A stretch of 40,197 nt of DNA from the NCBI GenBank assembly GCA_015069485.1, contig SVIM01000016.1, positions 1 to 40,197 of the forward strand. Reading direction: 5' to 3'. Positions 9,749-17,223 of this stretch are shown here, piece after piece. Source of the stretch: Clostridiales bacterium (lineage in GTDB: Bacteria; Bacillota; Clostridia; Christensenellales; Borkfalkiaceae). The first letter of the stretch is position 1; the number at the start of each line of letters is the position of its first letter. Under the pieces are notes generated by a model. It did no database searches and was not told the origin of the DNA. It saw nothing but the letters and a program-made list of their open reading frames with translations. The position numbers were made by a program, and so were the translations under genes.

Positions 9749-10156
9749 TTAGGGCTTAAGTAGCTTTAATTTTATTGCCAACTCTTCTAAAACCTTGGCG
9801 GTTTCAAAGTCGAATATATGCCTGCTGATTTTGCTTTTTAAGCTTTTGTATTCTTCATTTGAAAGGTCGCCGTTATCGTATTTAGCAAGCAAAATTTCAA
9901 GCTTTTCTTGGTAGGTGAACTTTGAATCTAATATTTCCTCGTTTTCAGAGGTAAATAAAATAAATTCGTCTACCTCCTTTTTAACGATTTTATCCTTTAA
10001 TATTTTAATTTGCTCTTCGGTTAAATTTGAAGTATCGTACTTTGCTAAAATTCTTTCCGCCTGCACTTGCGAATTTACCGTGTTGTCATCCAAAATTTTT
10101 TTGTGCTTTTGATAATAATTTTCAAAAATTTCCGCCGTTAATTGCTCAAAGTTCAT
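9749..10156 (-). CDS. Hypothetical protein with two SHOCT-like helical repeats
   Basis: Not recognised as a named family. 135 highly charged residues with no membrane segment. Two internal copies of a helical motif are visible: ILAKYDTSNLTEEQIKILKD and LLAKYDNGDLSNEEYKSLKS, each followed by KI. They resemble short oligomerisation motifs of the L..L...G.ITeeEf..K type. ATG at 10156 is chosen over an in-frame TTG at 10168 because GGGGA lies 5 bases upstream of the ATG. It has its own promoter and stands alone. Confidence 0.75.
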   Translation of the reverse strand: MNFEQLTAEIFENYYQKHKKILDDNTVNSQVQAERILAKYDTSNLTEEQIKILKDKIVKKEVDEFILFTSENEEILDSKFTYQEKLEILLAKYDNGDLSNEEYKSLKSKISRHIFDFETAKVLEELAIKLKLLKP

Positions 10157-10210
10157 TTCTGTCCCCAAATTTTAAAAGTCGCTTTGCAAAAAGCTTAATT
10201 GCTTTTTTAT

Positions 10211-10239
10211 ATTATAATACAAATTTTGCCGATTGTAAA
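10211..10239 (-). promoter_or_regulatory. Sigma-A promoter of the 9749-10156 gene
   Basis: Minus strand TTTACA (10239-10234), 17-bp spacer, TATAAT (10216-10211), ending about 55 bases before the ATG. Confidence 0.7.
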
Positions 10240-10328
10240 TACCCTATACGATTTTTATTTTTTTAACCCCCTTTTGCCTATTGCCTATTGAAAGGGTTGA
10301 TTTACTGTGTTTTGTTTGCAAAAAATTA

Positions 10329-10352
10329 AGGGTAGGAATTAAATCCTACCCT
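10329..10352 (-). terminator. Intrinsic terminator of the HNH gene
   Basis: Arms AGGGTAGGA and TCCTACCCT with loop ATTTAA, followed on the minus strand by TAATTTTTTGC. The stop codon of the full-length HNH frame (10346-10348) lies inside the stem. Confidence 0.8.
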
Positions 10353-11170
10353 ATAAGTTTATCTCCTTTTTCCACATTGCATCTATGACAAAGCGTTTGC
10401 AAATTTTTATAAGTAGTTTTTCCACCTTTTGCTATCGGTATAATGTGGTCTACTTCTAACTGCGCAAATCTTTGCGAAACACCACATTTACGACACCTAT
10501 ATCTATCTCTTTAATATATGGAAAATCTCATTTTATTTGAAACCTTACCCCTTTCAACACGACATATTGAATTCCAAATTTCACGGTCATTATAAAAAGT
10601 TCCGTTACGGTTTCGTAGTCGTTTAATTAAAGCAAGTATTTCGTCTGCATAAAATATTTTATTTTTCTTGGCATATATTCGCCCGTTAATTTTTGAACAA
10701 TATAAAGAAATTTCTATGTAGAAATTCGTATGTGGCTTCACGAGCATAGTTTGGCTTATTAATTGCTTTTCAATTGCAACTAATTTGTCATACTTCAATT
10801 TTCCTATATCAACTAAAAATTTGCCTGCTTCCGCCAACCCTACTACTTCTTTTTGATACTCTGTATATAATATACCGTTTTGCTTTTCCTTGTTAATTTG
10901 GTCAATAACTTTAGTGCTTATAAATTGAAGCTGATAAGTTAAACAATCTAAACAACTGATATCACCATAAAAGTTTTCATTATCGTAAGTATGGGACTGA
11001 TTGAAATTGATGTGGTTGAAAAATGTATACTTGCAATTTATTTCTTGTAATTTTTTTAGATAAATACTATTTTGCAAAATAAAATCATTATACTTTTTTT
11101 GAATTACCTTGCGAACAATAAAAAATATTGCTACAATCAAAGCCAAAAATAAACATATAAGAAACGGCAT
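10346..11170 (-). pseudogene. Membrane-anchored HNH endonuclease gene interrupted by an in-frame TAA
   Basis: From the ATG at 11170 (TTTGGAG site, own promoter) 219 codons run to a TAA at 10511-10513. The same frame continues without a break for 54 codons to TAG at 10346. The continuation is a complete HNH module: YRCRKCG, LEVDHIIPIAKGGK, NLQTLCHRCNVEKGD, with paired CxxC motifs and the catalytic His. The first 20 residues are a membrane helix. In this family the region reads MRFSIY-(Lys/Gln)-RD.YRC, so one base change (CAA or AAA to TAA) explains the stop. As it stands the protein lacks its catalytic domain. Everything else, including the terminator, is intact, so the lesion is recent, a read error or read through. 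Confidence 0.8.
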
Positions 11171-11199
11171 AAAATTACTCCAAATTGTTATTTTTTATT

Positions 11200-11228
11200 A
11201 TTATACAATACTTCTATAAAAATTTCAA
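11200..11228 (-). promoter_or_regulatory. Sigma-A promoter of the HNH gene
   Basis: Minus strand TTGAAA (11228-11223), 17-bp spacer, TATAAT (11205-11200), about 30 bases before the ATG. Confidence 0.75.
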
Positions 11229-11287
11229 GTAGGTTAAATAAATTGGGGCAATAAAAAATTGCCCTGCCACTATGCCTTGTTTATTAC

Positions 11288-11385
11288 AAACTGCAAGCAG
11301 TTTGGCTGGTGATCTCGACATATAGTCGAGAGTTTCGCGTTGCTACGGCAACGCTCACGCGGACTGTCAAGCCGAGTGGTAAACA
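11288..11385. other. Cluster of three perfect stem-loops beside the tRNA operon
   Basis: Three short perfect inverted repeats lie in a row just past the tRNA terminator: AAACTGC/GCAGTTT (11288-11303), TCTCGAC/GTCGAGA (11313-11331) and GCGTTGC/GCAACGC (11337-11354), followed by ACGCGGACTGTCAAGCCG. Base composition is GC-richer than the flanks. It could be a structured RNA, a small palindromic mobile repeat, or leader-like DNA. No convincing protein is encoded. Confidence 0.45.
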
Positions 11386-11427
11386 ACCAAAAAGAGCAGG
11401 AACAATGTTGTTCCTGCTCTTTTTGGT
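11386..11427 (-). terminator. Intrinsic terminator of the tRNA operon
   Basis: A 20-bp near-perfect stem (arm ACCAAAAAGAGCAGGAACAA) whose distal arm ends in TTTTTGGT. It starts at the CCA end of tRNA-Leu, so the mature 3' end and the terminator stem overlap by four bases. Confidence 0.9.
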
Positions 11428-11510
11428 GCTGGTGATCGGACTTGAACCGATACGGCTGTTACACCGAGGGATTTTAAGTCCCTTGCGTCTGCCTATTCCG
11501 CCACACCAGC
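11424..11510 (-). tRNA. tRNA-Leu (anticodon TAA)
   Basis: Reads leucine UUA/UUG codons. Acceptor arms GCTGGTG/CACCAGC, long variable arm typical of tRNA-Leu, anticodon loop CTTAAAA, TTCAAGTCC T-loop region, discriminator A and encoded CCA. Last gene of the four-tRNA operon. Confidence 0.95.
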
Positions 11511-11544
11511 GGATAAACCTTACGCTAAATTGCAAGGTTTAGAT

Positions 11545-11619
11545 TGGAGGCGCCACCCGGATTTGAACCGGGGGATAAAGGTTTTGCAGACCTTGGCCTT
11601 ACCTCTTGGCTATAGCGCC
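11545..11619 (-). tRNA. tRNA-Cys (anticodon GCA)
   Basis: Acceptor arms GGCGCTA/TGGCGCC, anticodon loop CTGCAAA, TTCAAAT T-loop, encoded CCA. 75 bases with CCA. Third gene of the operon. Confidence 0.95.
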
Positions 11620-11648
11620 ATAAAGAAAATAGTGCGGTTGAATTTTTA

Positions 11649-11723
11649 TGGAGCGGGAAACGAGATTCGAACCCGCGACATTCACCTTGGCAAGGTGACG
11701 CTCTACCACTGAGCCATTCCCGC
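11649..11723 (-). tRNA. tRNA-Gly (anticodon GCC)
   Basis: Acceptor arms GCGGGAA/TTCCCGC, anticodon loop TTGCCAA, TTCGAAT T-loop, encoded CCA. Second gene of the operon. Confidence 0.95.
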
Positions 11724-11748
11724 ATAACATTCATCCGCACTATTTATT

Positions 11749-11824
11749 TGGTGGGAGCTACAGGGCTCGAACCTGTGACCCTCTGCTTGTAAGGCAGATG
11801 CTCTCCCAACTGAGCTAAGCTCCC
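11749..11824 (-). tRNA. tRNA-Val (anticodon TAC)
   Basis: Acceptor arms GGGAGCT/AGCTCCC, anticodon loop CTTACAA, TTCGAGC T-loop, discriminator A, encoded CCA. First gene of the operon, starting about 20 bases after the -10 box. Confidence 0.95.
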
Positions 11825-11843
11825 TTGCGTTTAACGCTTAAAT

Positions 11844-11872
11844 AATATACCAAATAAAAAATTAAAATGCAA
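11844..11872 (-). promoter_or_regulatory. Sigma-A promoter of the tRNA operon
   Basis: Minus strand TTGCAT (11872-11867), 17-bp spacer, TATATT (11849-11844). Serves Val-Gly-Cys-Leu. The remaining gap to 12064 is AT-rich with nothing else evident. Confidence 0.75.
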
Positions 11873-12064
11873 GCGTTTTTAGCTACTTTTTTTAATTTTT
11901 TTATAAATTTTTTTGGCTTGTGGCTAAAGATTTTTTGTTGCACAATATGTTGTGTTATTTTTATTTTATAACGGCATATTACACCGCTATTTACAATTAT
12001 TATATTAAACCTTGCTTAAAAAATTTATTACTTTTGCTTATTTTTTGTGCTTTTTAAGTTTTGG

Positions 12065-12094
12065 TGCGCCCGCAAAACGCGTTTTGCGGGCGCA
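12065..12094 (-). terminator. Perfect 30-bp palindrome, likely terminator
   Basis: Arms TGCGCCCGCAAAACG and its exact complement with almost no loop. Eleven bases past the stop of the leftward 183-residue gene. The T-run after it is weak (ACCAAAACTT), but position and stability favour termination. Confidence 0.6.
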
Positions 12095-12104
12095 TAGAAA
12101 TTAT

Positions 12105-12656
12105 TTACCACTCTCTTTTAAACTGTTCCCAGGTTTTAGGAGCATAATCGTAACCGTCTTCAAAGAAGCATCTTAAAATGTAATATTCGTTTTCGTCCAT
12201 TTCTTTGTCACCGGCTAAGGCAAGGTAGCAAAAGCCCTTAACCATAGCTTCGTAATTTTCAGGGTCGATAGAGCCGCGCAAATTAGTTAAAAGCGCAATG
12301 TCGTTAGCAACCTCGTCGTTGTTTAAACGGTTATATAACGCCCTTGCGTCCTCCACGCTTAAAGCGTCGATACCCGCCCACTTGCAGTATCTGCAATAAG
12401 CGTCGTACTCCCCTTGCAAAAAGTCGCCGTCAGAAAGCATTATATAAACGAAAATGTGCTGATAGATATAAAAAATTTCATCCTCGTATTCCGTTCCCTT
12501 TTCGTCGCAATACGCCTTAAACAACCTTTCGTACTCCACGAAGGAGTGGGAAAGTAGGTTTTTAATTTTTTCTTCGTATTCGTCGTGTGAAAGGTTACAT
12601 CTTCTGTCCCACGCGATATTCATAAGCGCAACCATATCAATTCTTTGCTTTGCCAT
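12105..12656 (-). CDS. Hypothetical acidic helical protein, possibly TerB-like
   Basis: 183 residues, strongly acidic, rich in Tyr, Asp and Glu, no signal or membrane segment. Two helical halves repeat a similar pattern: YIMLSDGDFLQGEYDAYCRY (about 71-90) and YLALAGDKEMDENEYYILRC (about 144-163). This duplicated D-G-x-x-x-x-x-E-Y arrangement resembles TerB-fold proteins that bind metal at acidic helices, but it is a resemblance only. The start is supported by AAGGGGGC seven bases upstream, with a consensus promoter ahead of it and a palindromic terminator behind. Single-gene unit of unknown function. Confidence 0.85.
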   Translation of the reverse strand: MAKQRIDMVALMNIAWDRRCNLSHDEYEEKIKNLLSHSFVEYERLFKAYCDEKGTEYEDEIFYIYQHIFVYIMLSDGDFLQGEYDAYCRYCKWAGIDALSVEDARALYNRLNNDEVANDIALLTNLRGSIDPENYEAMVKGFCYLALAGDKEMDENEYYILRCFFEDGYDYAPKTWEQFKREW

Positions 12657-12702
12657 AAAAGCCCCCTTAAAATCCTATTGCACACGGAGTATGCTTGAAT
12701 TA

Positions 12703-12731
12703 ATTGTATCACAGCAAAAGTTTTTTGTCAA
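12703..12731 (-). promoter_or_regulatory. Sigma-A promoter of the 183-residue gene
   Basis: Minus strand TTGACA (12731-12726), 17-bp spacer, TACAAT (12708-12703), about 50 bases before the ATG. Confidence 0.8.
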
Positions 12732-12828
12732 TAGCCAGGTTAAAAATATACCTTACGATTTTTTATTTTTTACCATCCGCTTATAGCCTTTAATTTAATT
12801 TTATCTTTTGTAATAGCAAAAAATTAAA

Positions 12829-12875
12829 CAACTCTCCCCGTAGTAAAATTATTTTTACAGGCTAAATTAGAGTTG
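12829..12875. other. Inverted repeat between two leftward genes
   Basis: CAACTCT (12829-12835) pairs with AGAGTTG (12869-12875); inside is a nested GTAAAA/TTTTAC pair. Could be an RNA structure or protein site. No gene is seen in 12732-12920. Confidence 0.3.
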
Positions 12876-12920
12876 CGGAAAATAGAGTGAGAATTTTTTA
12901 TTCGCTATACTGAAAATGGA

Positions 12921-12953
12921 AAAGCCCGAGGGTTTAAAACTACCTCGGGCTTT
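12921..12953 (-). terminator. Intrinsic terminator of the 20-codon gene
   Basis: Arms AAAGCCCGAGG and CCTCGGGCTTT, 11-base loop, followed by TTCC on the minus strand and by a longer T-rich run on the plus strand, so it may work in both directions. It begins three bases after the small gene's stop. Confidence 0.8.
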
Positions 12954-12955
12954 AT

Positions 12956-13018
12956 TTATAATAGTACTAAAAACCTAATTAGTATGGCTTTATAACTAAT
13001 TAAAATTTCCTCGTTCAT
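12956..13018 (-). CDS. Predicted 20-residue hydrophobic peptide with its own promoter and terminator
   Basis: Encodes MNEEILISYKAILIRFLVLL and stops with TAA. AAAGGA lies five bases upstream of the ATG. Ahead is an exact consensus promoter (TTGACA, 17 bp, extended TGATATAAT) and behind is an intrinsic terminator, so the transcript should be about 165 bases and independent of its neighbours. After a short acidic start the peptide is hydrophobic or amphipathic, as expected for a membrane-associated microprotein or a type I toxin-like peptide; no antisense RNA promoter was found opposite it. It could also be an abundant small RNA in which the frame is incidental. I do not recognise the sequence. 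Transcription unit likely; translation plausible. Confidence 0.5.
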   Translation of the reverse strand: MNEEILISYKAILIRFLVLL

Positions 13019-13093
13019 ACTTTTCCTTTGCTATAAAGTTTATTTTATTAAATCATAAAAAATTTAATAAAATTATCCAACCCTTGTAGTCTT

Positions 13094-13122
13094 ATTATAT
13101 CATGTTTGTTAAAATTTGTCAA
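13094..13122 (-). promoter_or_regulatory. Exact consensus sigma-A promoter of the 20-codon gene
   Basis: Minus strand TTGACA (13122-13117), 17-bp spacer ending TGA, TATAAT (13099-13094). Both hexamers are perfect and an extended -10 TG is present, making it the strongest-looking promoter in the window. Confidence 0.85.
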
Positions 13123-13166
13123 TAGTTAAATTAAAAATATTGTTAATAAAAGACTATTATTACACC

Positions 13167-13196
13167 TTGCAAAAACTTTTAAAATTACGGTATAAA
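13167..13196 (+). promoter_or_regulatory. Candidate promoter of spoIIR
   Basis: TTGCAA (13167-13172), 18-bp spacer, TATAAA (13191-13196), about 29 bases before the ATG. In Bacillus spoIIR is read by forespore sigma-F; this hexamer pair may instead be incidental. Confidence 0.4.
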
Positions 13197-13224
13197 TTTT
13201 ATCATTGGCGTCAATAAGTAAATT

Positions 13225-13758
13225 ATGAAAAATTTTTGCATAACTTTTTTTGTTTTATTCATACTTATTTTAACGGTTGTATTTGGCGTAAATTTACAAT
13301 TGGATAGGGAATATGGCGCAACTAACGACTATTTACGCATACATGTAAGGGCAAATTCTAATAGCGAAGCCGACCAAAGCATTAAATATATTGTTAAGGA
13401 CGAGGTCGTTAAATTTATTACCCCTTACGCGGCAAAATGCGTTGATAAGGCTACGGCAATGCAAGTTATAGGCTCGATTTTAGAGCAGATTGAAGACGCT
13501 TGCGATAACGTTTTGCAAAGGCACGGATTTTTTTATAAAACCCGCGCAAAGCTATGCCAAGAAAAATTCCCCACGAGAGTTTACGGTGATTTAACGCTTG
13601 CCGAGGGCGTTTACGACGCCTTAATTTTGGAGCTTGGCGAAGGTGTTGGCGACAACTGGTGGTGTGTGATTTACCCCCCACTATGCTTTACTTACGCCGA
13701 TTCAAGCGTTGAATACCAAAGCTTAATTTACGAAATTATACAAAATTTTTATAAGTGA
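13225..13758 (+). CDS. spoIIR: Stage II sporulation protein R
   Basis: Secreted forespore signal that triggers processing of pro-sigma-E by SpoIIGA in the mother cell. 177 residues with an N-terminal membrane or signal segment (about 4-22). Conserved features: LRIHVRANSNSEADQSIKY (37-55), PTRVYGDLTLAEGVYDAL, and WWCVIYPPLCF near the end. The length is slightly short for the family. The ribosome site is weak. It precedes sleB and ypeB with a 35-base gap, grouping sporulation and germination genes on the plus strand, opposite to most genes left of the origin. Confidence 0.95.
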   Translation: MKNFCITFFVLFILILTVVFGVNLQLDREYGATNDYLRIHVRANSNSEADQSIKYIVKDEVVKFITPYAAKCVDKATAMQVIGSILEQIEDACDNVLQRHGFFYKTRAKLCQEKFPTRVYGDLTLAEGVYDALILELGEGVGDNWWCVIYPPLCFTYADSSVEYQSLIYEIIQNFYK

Positions 13759-13793
13759 CACAGCTCCGCCAAAAGCAGAGCTAAGGAGGAAAA

Positions 13794-14579
13794 ATGAAAA
13801 AAGTAACCAAAATAGGAACGCTTGCGCTTGCAACCTTATTGGCGTGCACGGCAGGCGGACTGTTTGCGATGGAACAAAACGACGACGATTATGCCTCTCA
13901 GCCCGTAGCTTATACGGCAGTTTTGCAAAAGGGCGCGAGCGGTGGAGAGGTTAAAGAGGTGCAAAGACGGCTTAAAAGCTGGGGGTATTACAAAGGCGAA
14001 ATCGACGGGATTTACGGAAGCAAAACGGTAGAAGCCGTTAAAAATTTTCAGCGCAAAAACGGACTTAAAGCGGACGGCGTTGCCGGAAGAGCAACCTTCG
14101 CCGCGTTAGGAATGAACGATTCCGTTAAGGCGTTAGATAATCAAAAGGGCAACGGTCAGGGCGGAAGCGCTGGCGGTAACGGTGGACAGGCAAACGCAAA
14201 TTCAGGCTCAAGCGGTTCTAATTACACCAGCTCGGATTTATATTTACTTGCAAAGTGCATCCACGCCGAAGCGAGAGGGGAAAGCTATACGGGGCAGGTT
14301 GCCGTAGGCGCAGTAATTTTAAACAGAGTGGACTCCCCTTCCTTCCCCAACACGATTGCAGGCGTAATTTACCAAAACGGAGCGTTTACGGCCGTTAGCG
14401 ACGGGCAAATTAATTTAGAGCCTAATCAACAGGCAATGAACGCCGCGCAAGACGCGCTTAACGGCTGGGACCCCACCTACGGGTGCATATATTATTACAA
14501 CCCCGCCGTCGCGACGAGCTCGTGGATATTTTCAAGACAAACGGTTACCACCATCGGTAAACATGTTTTTGCAATTTAA
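13794..14579 (+). CDS. sleB: Spore cortex-lytic enzyme SleB
   Basis: Lytic transglycosylase that cleaves cortex peptidoglycan (muramic-lactam containing) during germination. 261 residues: signal peptide (1-25), peptidoglycan-binding domain PGB1 (about 44-106, with GEVKEVQRRLKSWGYYKGEI), a Gly/Asn/Ser-rich linker (115-143), then a hydrolase_2 catalytic domain (148-261). Glu159 in HAEARGE is the catalytic acid. AAGGAGG seven bases before the ATG is one of the best ribosome sites here. ypeB follows 11 bases on, the usual partner arrangement. Confidence 0.95.
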   Translation: MKKVTKIGTLALATLLACTAGGLFAMEQNDDDYASQPVAYTAVLQKGASGGEVKEVQRRLKSWGYYKGEIDGIYGSKTVEAVKNFQRKNGLKADGVAGRATFAALGMNDSVKALDNQKGNGQGGSAGGNGGQANANSGSSGSNYTSSDLYLLAKCIHAEARGESYTGQVAVGAVILNRVDSPSFPNTIAGVIYQNGAFTAVSDGQINLEPNQQAMNAAQDALNGWDPTYGCIYYYNPAVATSSWIFSRQTVTTIGKHVFAI

Positions 14580-14590
14580 GGGGGAATTAA

Positions 14591-16588
14591 ATGAGTAGTA
14601 AAAAAGAAATTTCTAGCGGGGCGGAAAAGGCCGAAAATTTGTCTTCCGCCACTAAAAAAAATGATAATAGTGATAGTAGTGCAAAAAGTAAAAATAACGG
14701 TGGCGCAAGCAATTTGAAGGCGAGCGATACTATCAACGCTAACGAAAAAGCTGTAGGCGCAAGAAATATTAATAAAAATAAGCAAACGGCTGGCGCACAA
14801 AAAAGCGGTAGCGCTAAAGCAAAGATTAGCGCAGAGAATAACGGTAAAAAAGTAGAAAAGTCTGCTATTAATAAGCCGACCAAAAAGGCAACTATTAAGG
14901 CAAACGGAGCAAAGCTTTCTGCACAGGACGAAAAGAAGCTAAAGCTTGCGCAAATTAAAGAAGAACGCAAGCAAAAAAGGTTGGCAAAAAGGCTTGCCTA
15001 TAAAGAAAAGTTAAAGGCTGAAGACGCTAAAATTAAAGAAATGCGCGCGGAAAGAAAGGCTAGGGCGCAGGAAAAAAAGGCAAAGAATAAAAAGATGAGC
15101 GTAGCAGAGCGCATAAATGCTTTAAAGCAAGAGCGCGCGGCAAAAATCGAAGCGCGTAACGCTAAAAGACAAGAAAAGCTTGCAAATATGCGCGCCGCCC
15201 GTGAGCATAAATTAAAAGCGCAAGCGGAAAAGAGAGCAGAAAAAAGAGAACAGCGCCGTGCGCCCGGATTTGGAGGATGGCTTGCAGCGGTAATATCGCT
15301 AGGTGCAGCTACCCTTGCGCTTGGCACTATTTTAACCTTTGGTTGGATTAACGCTAGCGGTATGCGAGCAAATATGGCAGGCGCGCAAACACAATCTATT
15401 TACGAATTAAACTCTATCGTAGATAATTTAGACAGAAACTTGTCTAAAGCAAGGGTTGCAACTTCTACTTCCGATAGAACTAAACTACTTTCTGATATCG
15501 CCATAGAAAGCGAAATGGCAGAGGTTATTTTAGAAAGAATGTGTTTGGATTGCACCGTGACCGATAAGGCAACGGCTTTCATAAACAATATGGGCGAAAA
15601 TGCAAAGCAAATGCTTTATAAAATCGCTCGTGGCGAAAAATTAAGCGAAAGCGATATAAACAGCATTGAGTATATGTATAAGACGAATTTGCAGTTTAAA
15701 AACGCCTTAAACGAGATGACTTCTAAAATGACGAAAAAGGACGTCTTATCAATGCTTGACGGCAAAAAGGATTGCTTAATGCTTAAAACCTTTAGCGATT
15801 TACAAAATAAGGCGTTTGATGAGCCCAAGGATATTGCCGACGGTCCTTTCTCTAAATCAAATAAAGAGTTAAGCGCAAAATATTTGCAGGGATTAGAAAG
15901 CATAACCGCGCCCGATGCAGAAAATAAGTGCAAAAAATATTTTAGCGATTATAAAATTAAGGACGCTAAATGCACGGGCGAAGCGACCACCAAAGGCTTA
16001 GAGCTTTACAACGTAACGCTAACTTTAGAAGACGATAGCGAAATGCTTGCGCAGGTTTCTAAAAAGGGCGGTTTAGTTATTCTTTTTGATAGCTATAAAG
16101 AGTGCGCAGATAAAAAATTCTCAATCGACCGTTGCAAGAATATTGCTGAAGACTTTTTAAAAACGCTTGGATATAGCGAAGTTAAAGCCGTTTGGTCAAG
16201 CGAAAACGGAACGACCTGTAATCTAACCTTTGCATACGAAAAGAACGGCGTTGTTTTTTACACAGATATGATAAAGGTTAAGGTTTGTGAAGAAAGGGGT
16301 ATCGTTACTGGTCTTGAAGCACTCCCCTTCGTTTTAAACCATACTGAAAGAAATGCAGATAAACCCACCGTAAATATAGCTGACGCCAAAAAGGCATTAT
16401 CTGCGAACTTTAATATTGAAAGCGAACGCTTGGCTGTTATTAAACACAATAACAACGAACGCTTAACGTGGGAATTTGCCGGCAACGCAGGTGAAAGAGA
16501 ATATTACGTTTACGTTGACGCAAATACAGGAGAAGAGCTTGAAATATTAACCGTAACGGACACCAAACAGGGCAAGATTTTAAAATAA
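14591..16588 (+). CDS. ypeB: YpeB-like germination protein with a long Lys/Ala-rich N-terminal extension
   Basis: Partner needed for SleB stability and localisation in the spore. 665 residues against about 450 in Bacillus. Residues 1-225 are a charged Lys/Ala/Glu/Arg-rich region: Ser/Asn/Lys-rich at first, then a long helical or coiled-coil part (about 110-222). A single membrane helix follows (about 229-253), then the YpeB domain (NSIVDNLDRNLSKA, about 270 onward) and PepSY-type repeats at the end (REYYVYVDANTGEELEIL). The extension faces the side before the membrane helix. It resembles no catalytic domain. Coupled to sleB by an 11-base gap. Confidence 0.9.
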   Translation: MSSKKEISSGAEKAENLSSATKKNDNSDSSAKSKNNGGASNLKASDTINANEKAVGARNINKNKQTAGAQKSGSAKAKISAENNGKKVEKSAINKPTKKATIKANGAKLSAQDEKKLKLAQIKEERKQKRLAKRLAYKEKLKAEDAKIKEMRAERKARAQEKKAKNKKMSVAERINALKQERAAKIEARNAKRQEKLANMRAAREHKLKAQAEKRAEKREQRRAPGFGGWLAAVISLGAATLALGTILTFGWINASGMRANMAGAQTQSIYELNSIVDNLDRNLSKARVATSTSDRTKLLSDIAIESEMAEVILERMCLDCTVTDKATAFINNMGENAKQMLYKIARGEKLSESDINSIEYMYKTNLQFKNALNEMTSKMTKKDVLSMLDGKKDCLMLKTFSDLQNKAFDEPKDIADGPFSKSNKELSAKYLQGLESITAPDAENKCKKYFSDYKIKDAKCTGEATTKGLELYNVTLTLEDDSEMLAQVSKKGGLVILFDSYKECADKKFSIDRCKNIAEDFLKTLGYSEVKAVWSSENGTTCNLTFAYEKNGVVFYTDMIKVKVCEERGIVTGLEALPFVLNHTERNADKPTVNIADAKKALSANFNIESERLAVIKHNNNERLTWEFAGNAGEREYYVYVDANTGEELEILTVTDTKQGKILK

Positions 16589-16612
16589 TTAATATACGCT
16601 ATGTGTTTTATT

Positions 16613-16639
16613 TATACCGCCACCTTTTGTGGCGGTATA
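16613..16639 (+). terminator. Terminator-like hairpin after ypeB
   Basis: Perfect 11-bp stem TATACCGCCAC/GTGGCGGTATA with loop CTTTT, 25 bases past the stop codon; a weak A/T run follows. A second short hairpin (AACGCCAT/ATGGCGTT, 16663-16686) lies just downstream. Confidence 0.6.
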
Positions 16640-16703
16640 ATTATGTAAGATGCAAACAATTTAACGCCATGCTAAAAAATGGCGTTTATTGTCGTAATAT
16701 CAA

Positions 16704-16719
16704 TGTTTCACGGGAAACA
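16704..16719. promoter_or_regulatory. parS-like site (one mismatch)
   Basis: TGTTTCACGGGAAACA differs at one base from the ParB site TGTTTCACGTGAAACA. It lies 3.2 kb from parB on the ftsH-parAB arm, in a gap without intact genes. Confidence 0.75.
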
Positions 16720-16789
16720 ATTTAAATTTTTTATATAATAACCCCTACATACACACCTTTAAACACCTTAAAACCTTAAACTATATTTG

Positions 16790-17032
16790 TCAATATTTTA
16801 ACAAACTATCGTATATTATTAAGTCCTTGTCCCACTTCCCGAGCTTAAAAACGAAGTTGTAGTAAACGGCTTTTATTATATTTCACGAAGATACGGTTGA
16901 GCAGCTACCGAATCGGTTTGGCTTGATAATAATTATACCTGCCAAAGCTAATATAATTAAAAAGTATTTGTAAATAATAAAGAAATTATTTTTAATTGTT
17001 ATGAACGGTAAACCTTTAAACTTTGCTAAATA
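16790..17032 (-). pseudogene. Decayed small membrane protein gene
   Basis: One minus-strand frame is protein-like on both sides of a TGA: a hydrophobic stretch FFIIYKYFLIILALAGIIII followed by KPNRFGSC, then TGA, then NIIKAVYYNFVFKLGKWDKD and a stop at 16790. The stretch lacks a start codon and ribosome site in frame. Family unknown. Called a remnant because the frame is long and has protein-like composition yet is interrupted. Confidence 0.35.
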
Positions 17033-17164
17033 TTAAGAATAAGAATCGTCTTTTGCTAGCGAAACGATATATTCGCTTATATTCGCACCTTAAATTTATT
17101 TAGCAGTTAACCTATTAAAACCGCTTTGCGTGCGTTTATATTGCGCTCGATTTAATAATAAAAA

Positions 17165-17192
17165 AGTACGCTAGCAATTTTGCTTGCGTACT
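17165..17192 (-). terminator. Leftward intrinsic terminator
   Basis: Arms AGTACGC.AGCA / TGCT.GCGTACT with one mismatch, followed on the minus strand by TTTTTTATTATT. It would end the transcript of the GNAT gene and the remnant after it. Confidence 0.7.
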
Positions 17193-17223
17193 ATGTGTTT
17201 ATATAATTTAAAGTTGTTTGCGC

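Noticed and set aside
11284-11740. Open frames across the tRNA operon
   Set aside because: They are tRNA genes and their terminator read as protein.
12801-12960. Known riboswitch or 6S RNA upstream of spoIIR
   Set aside because: Hairpins are present, but I could match no known consensus, and the terminator belongs to the leftward small gene.
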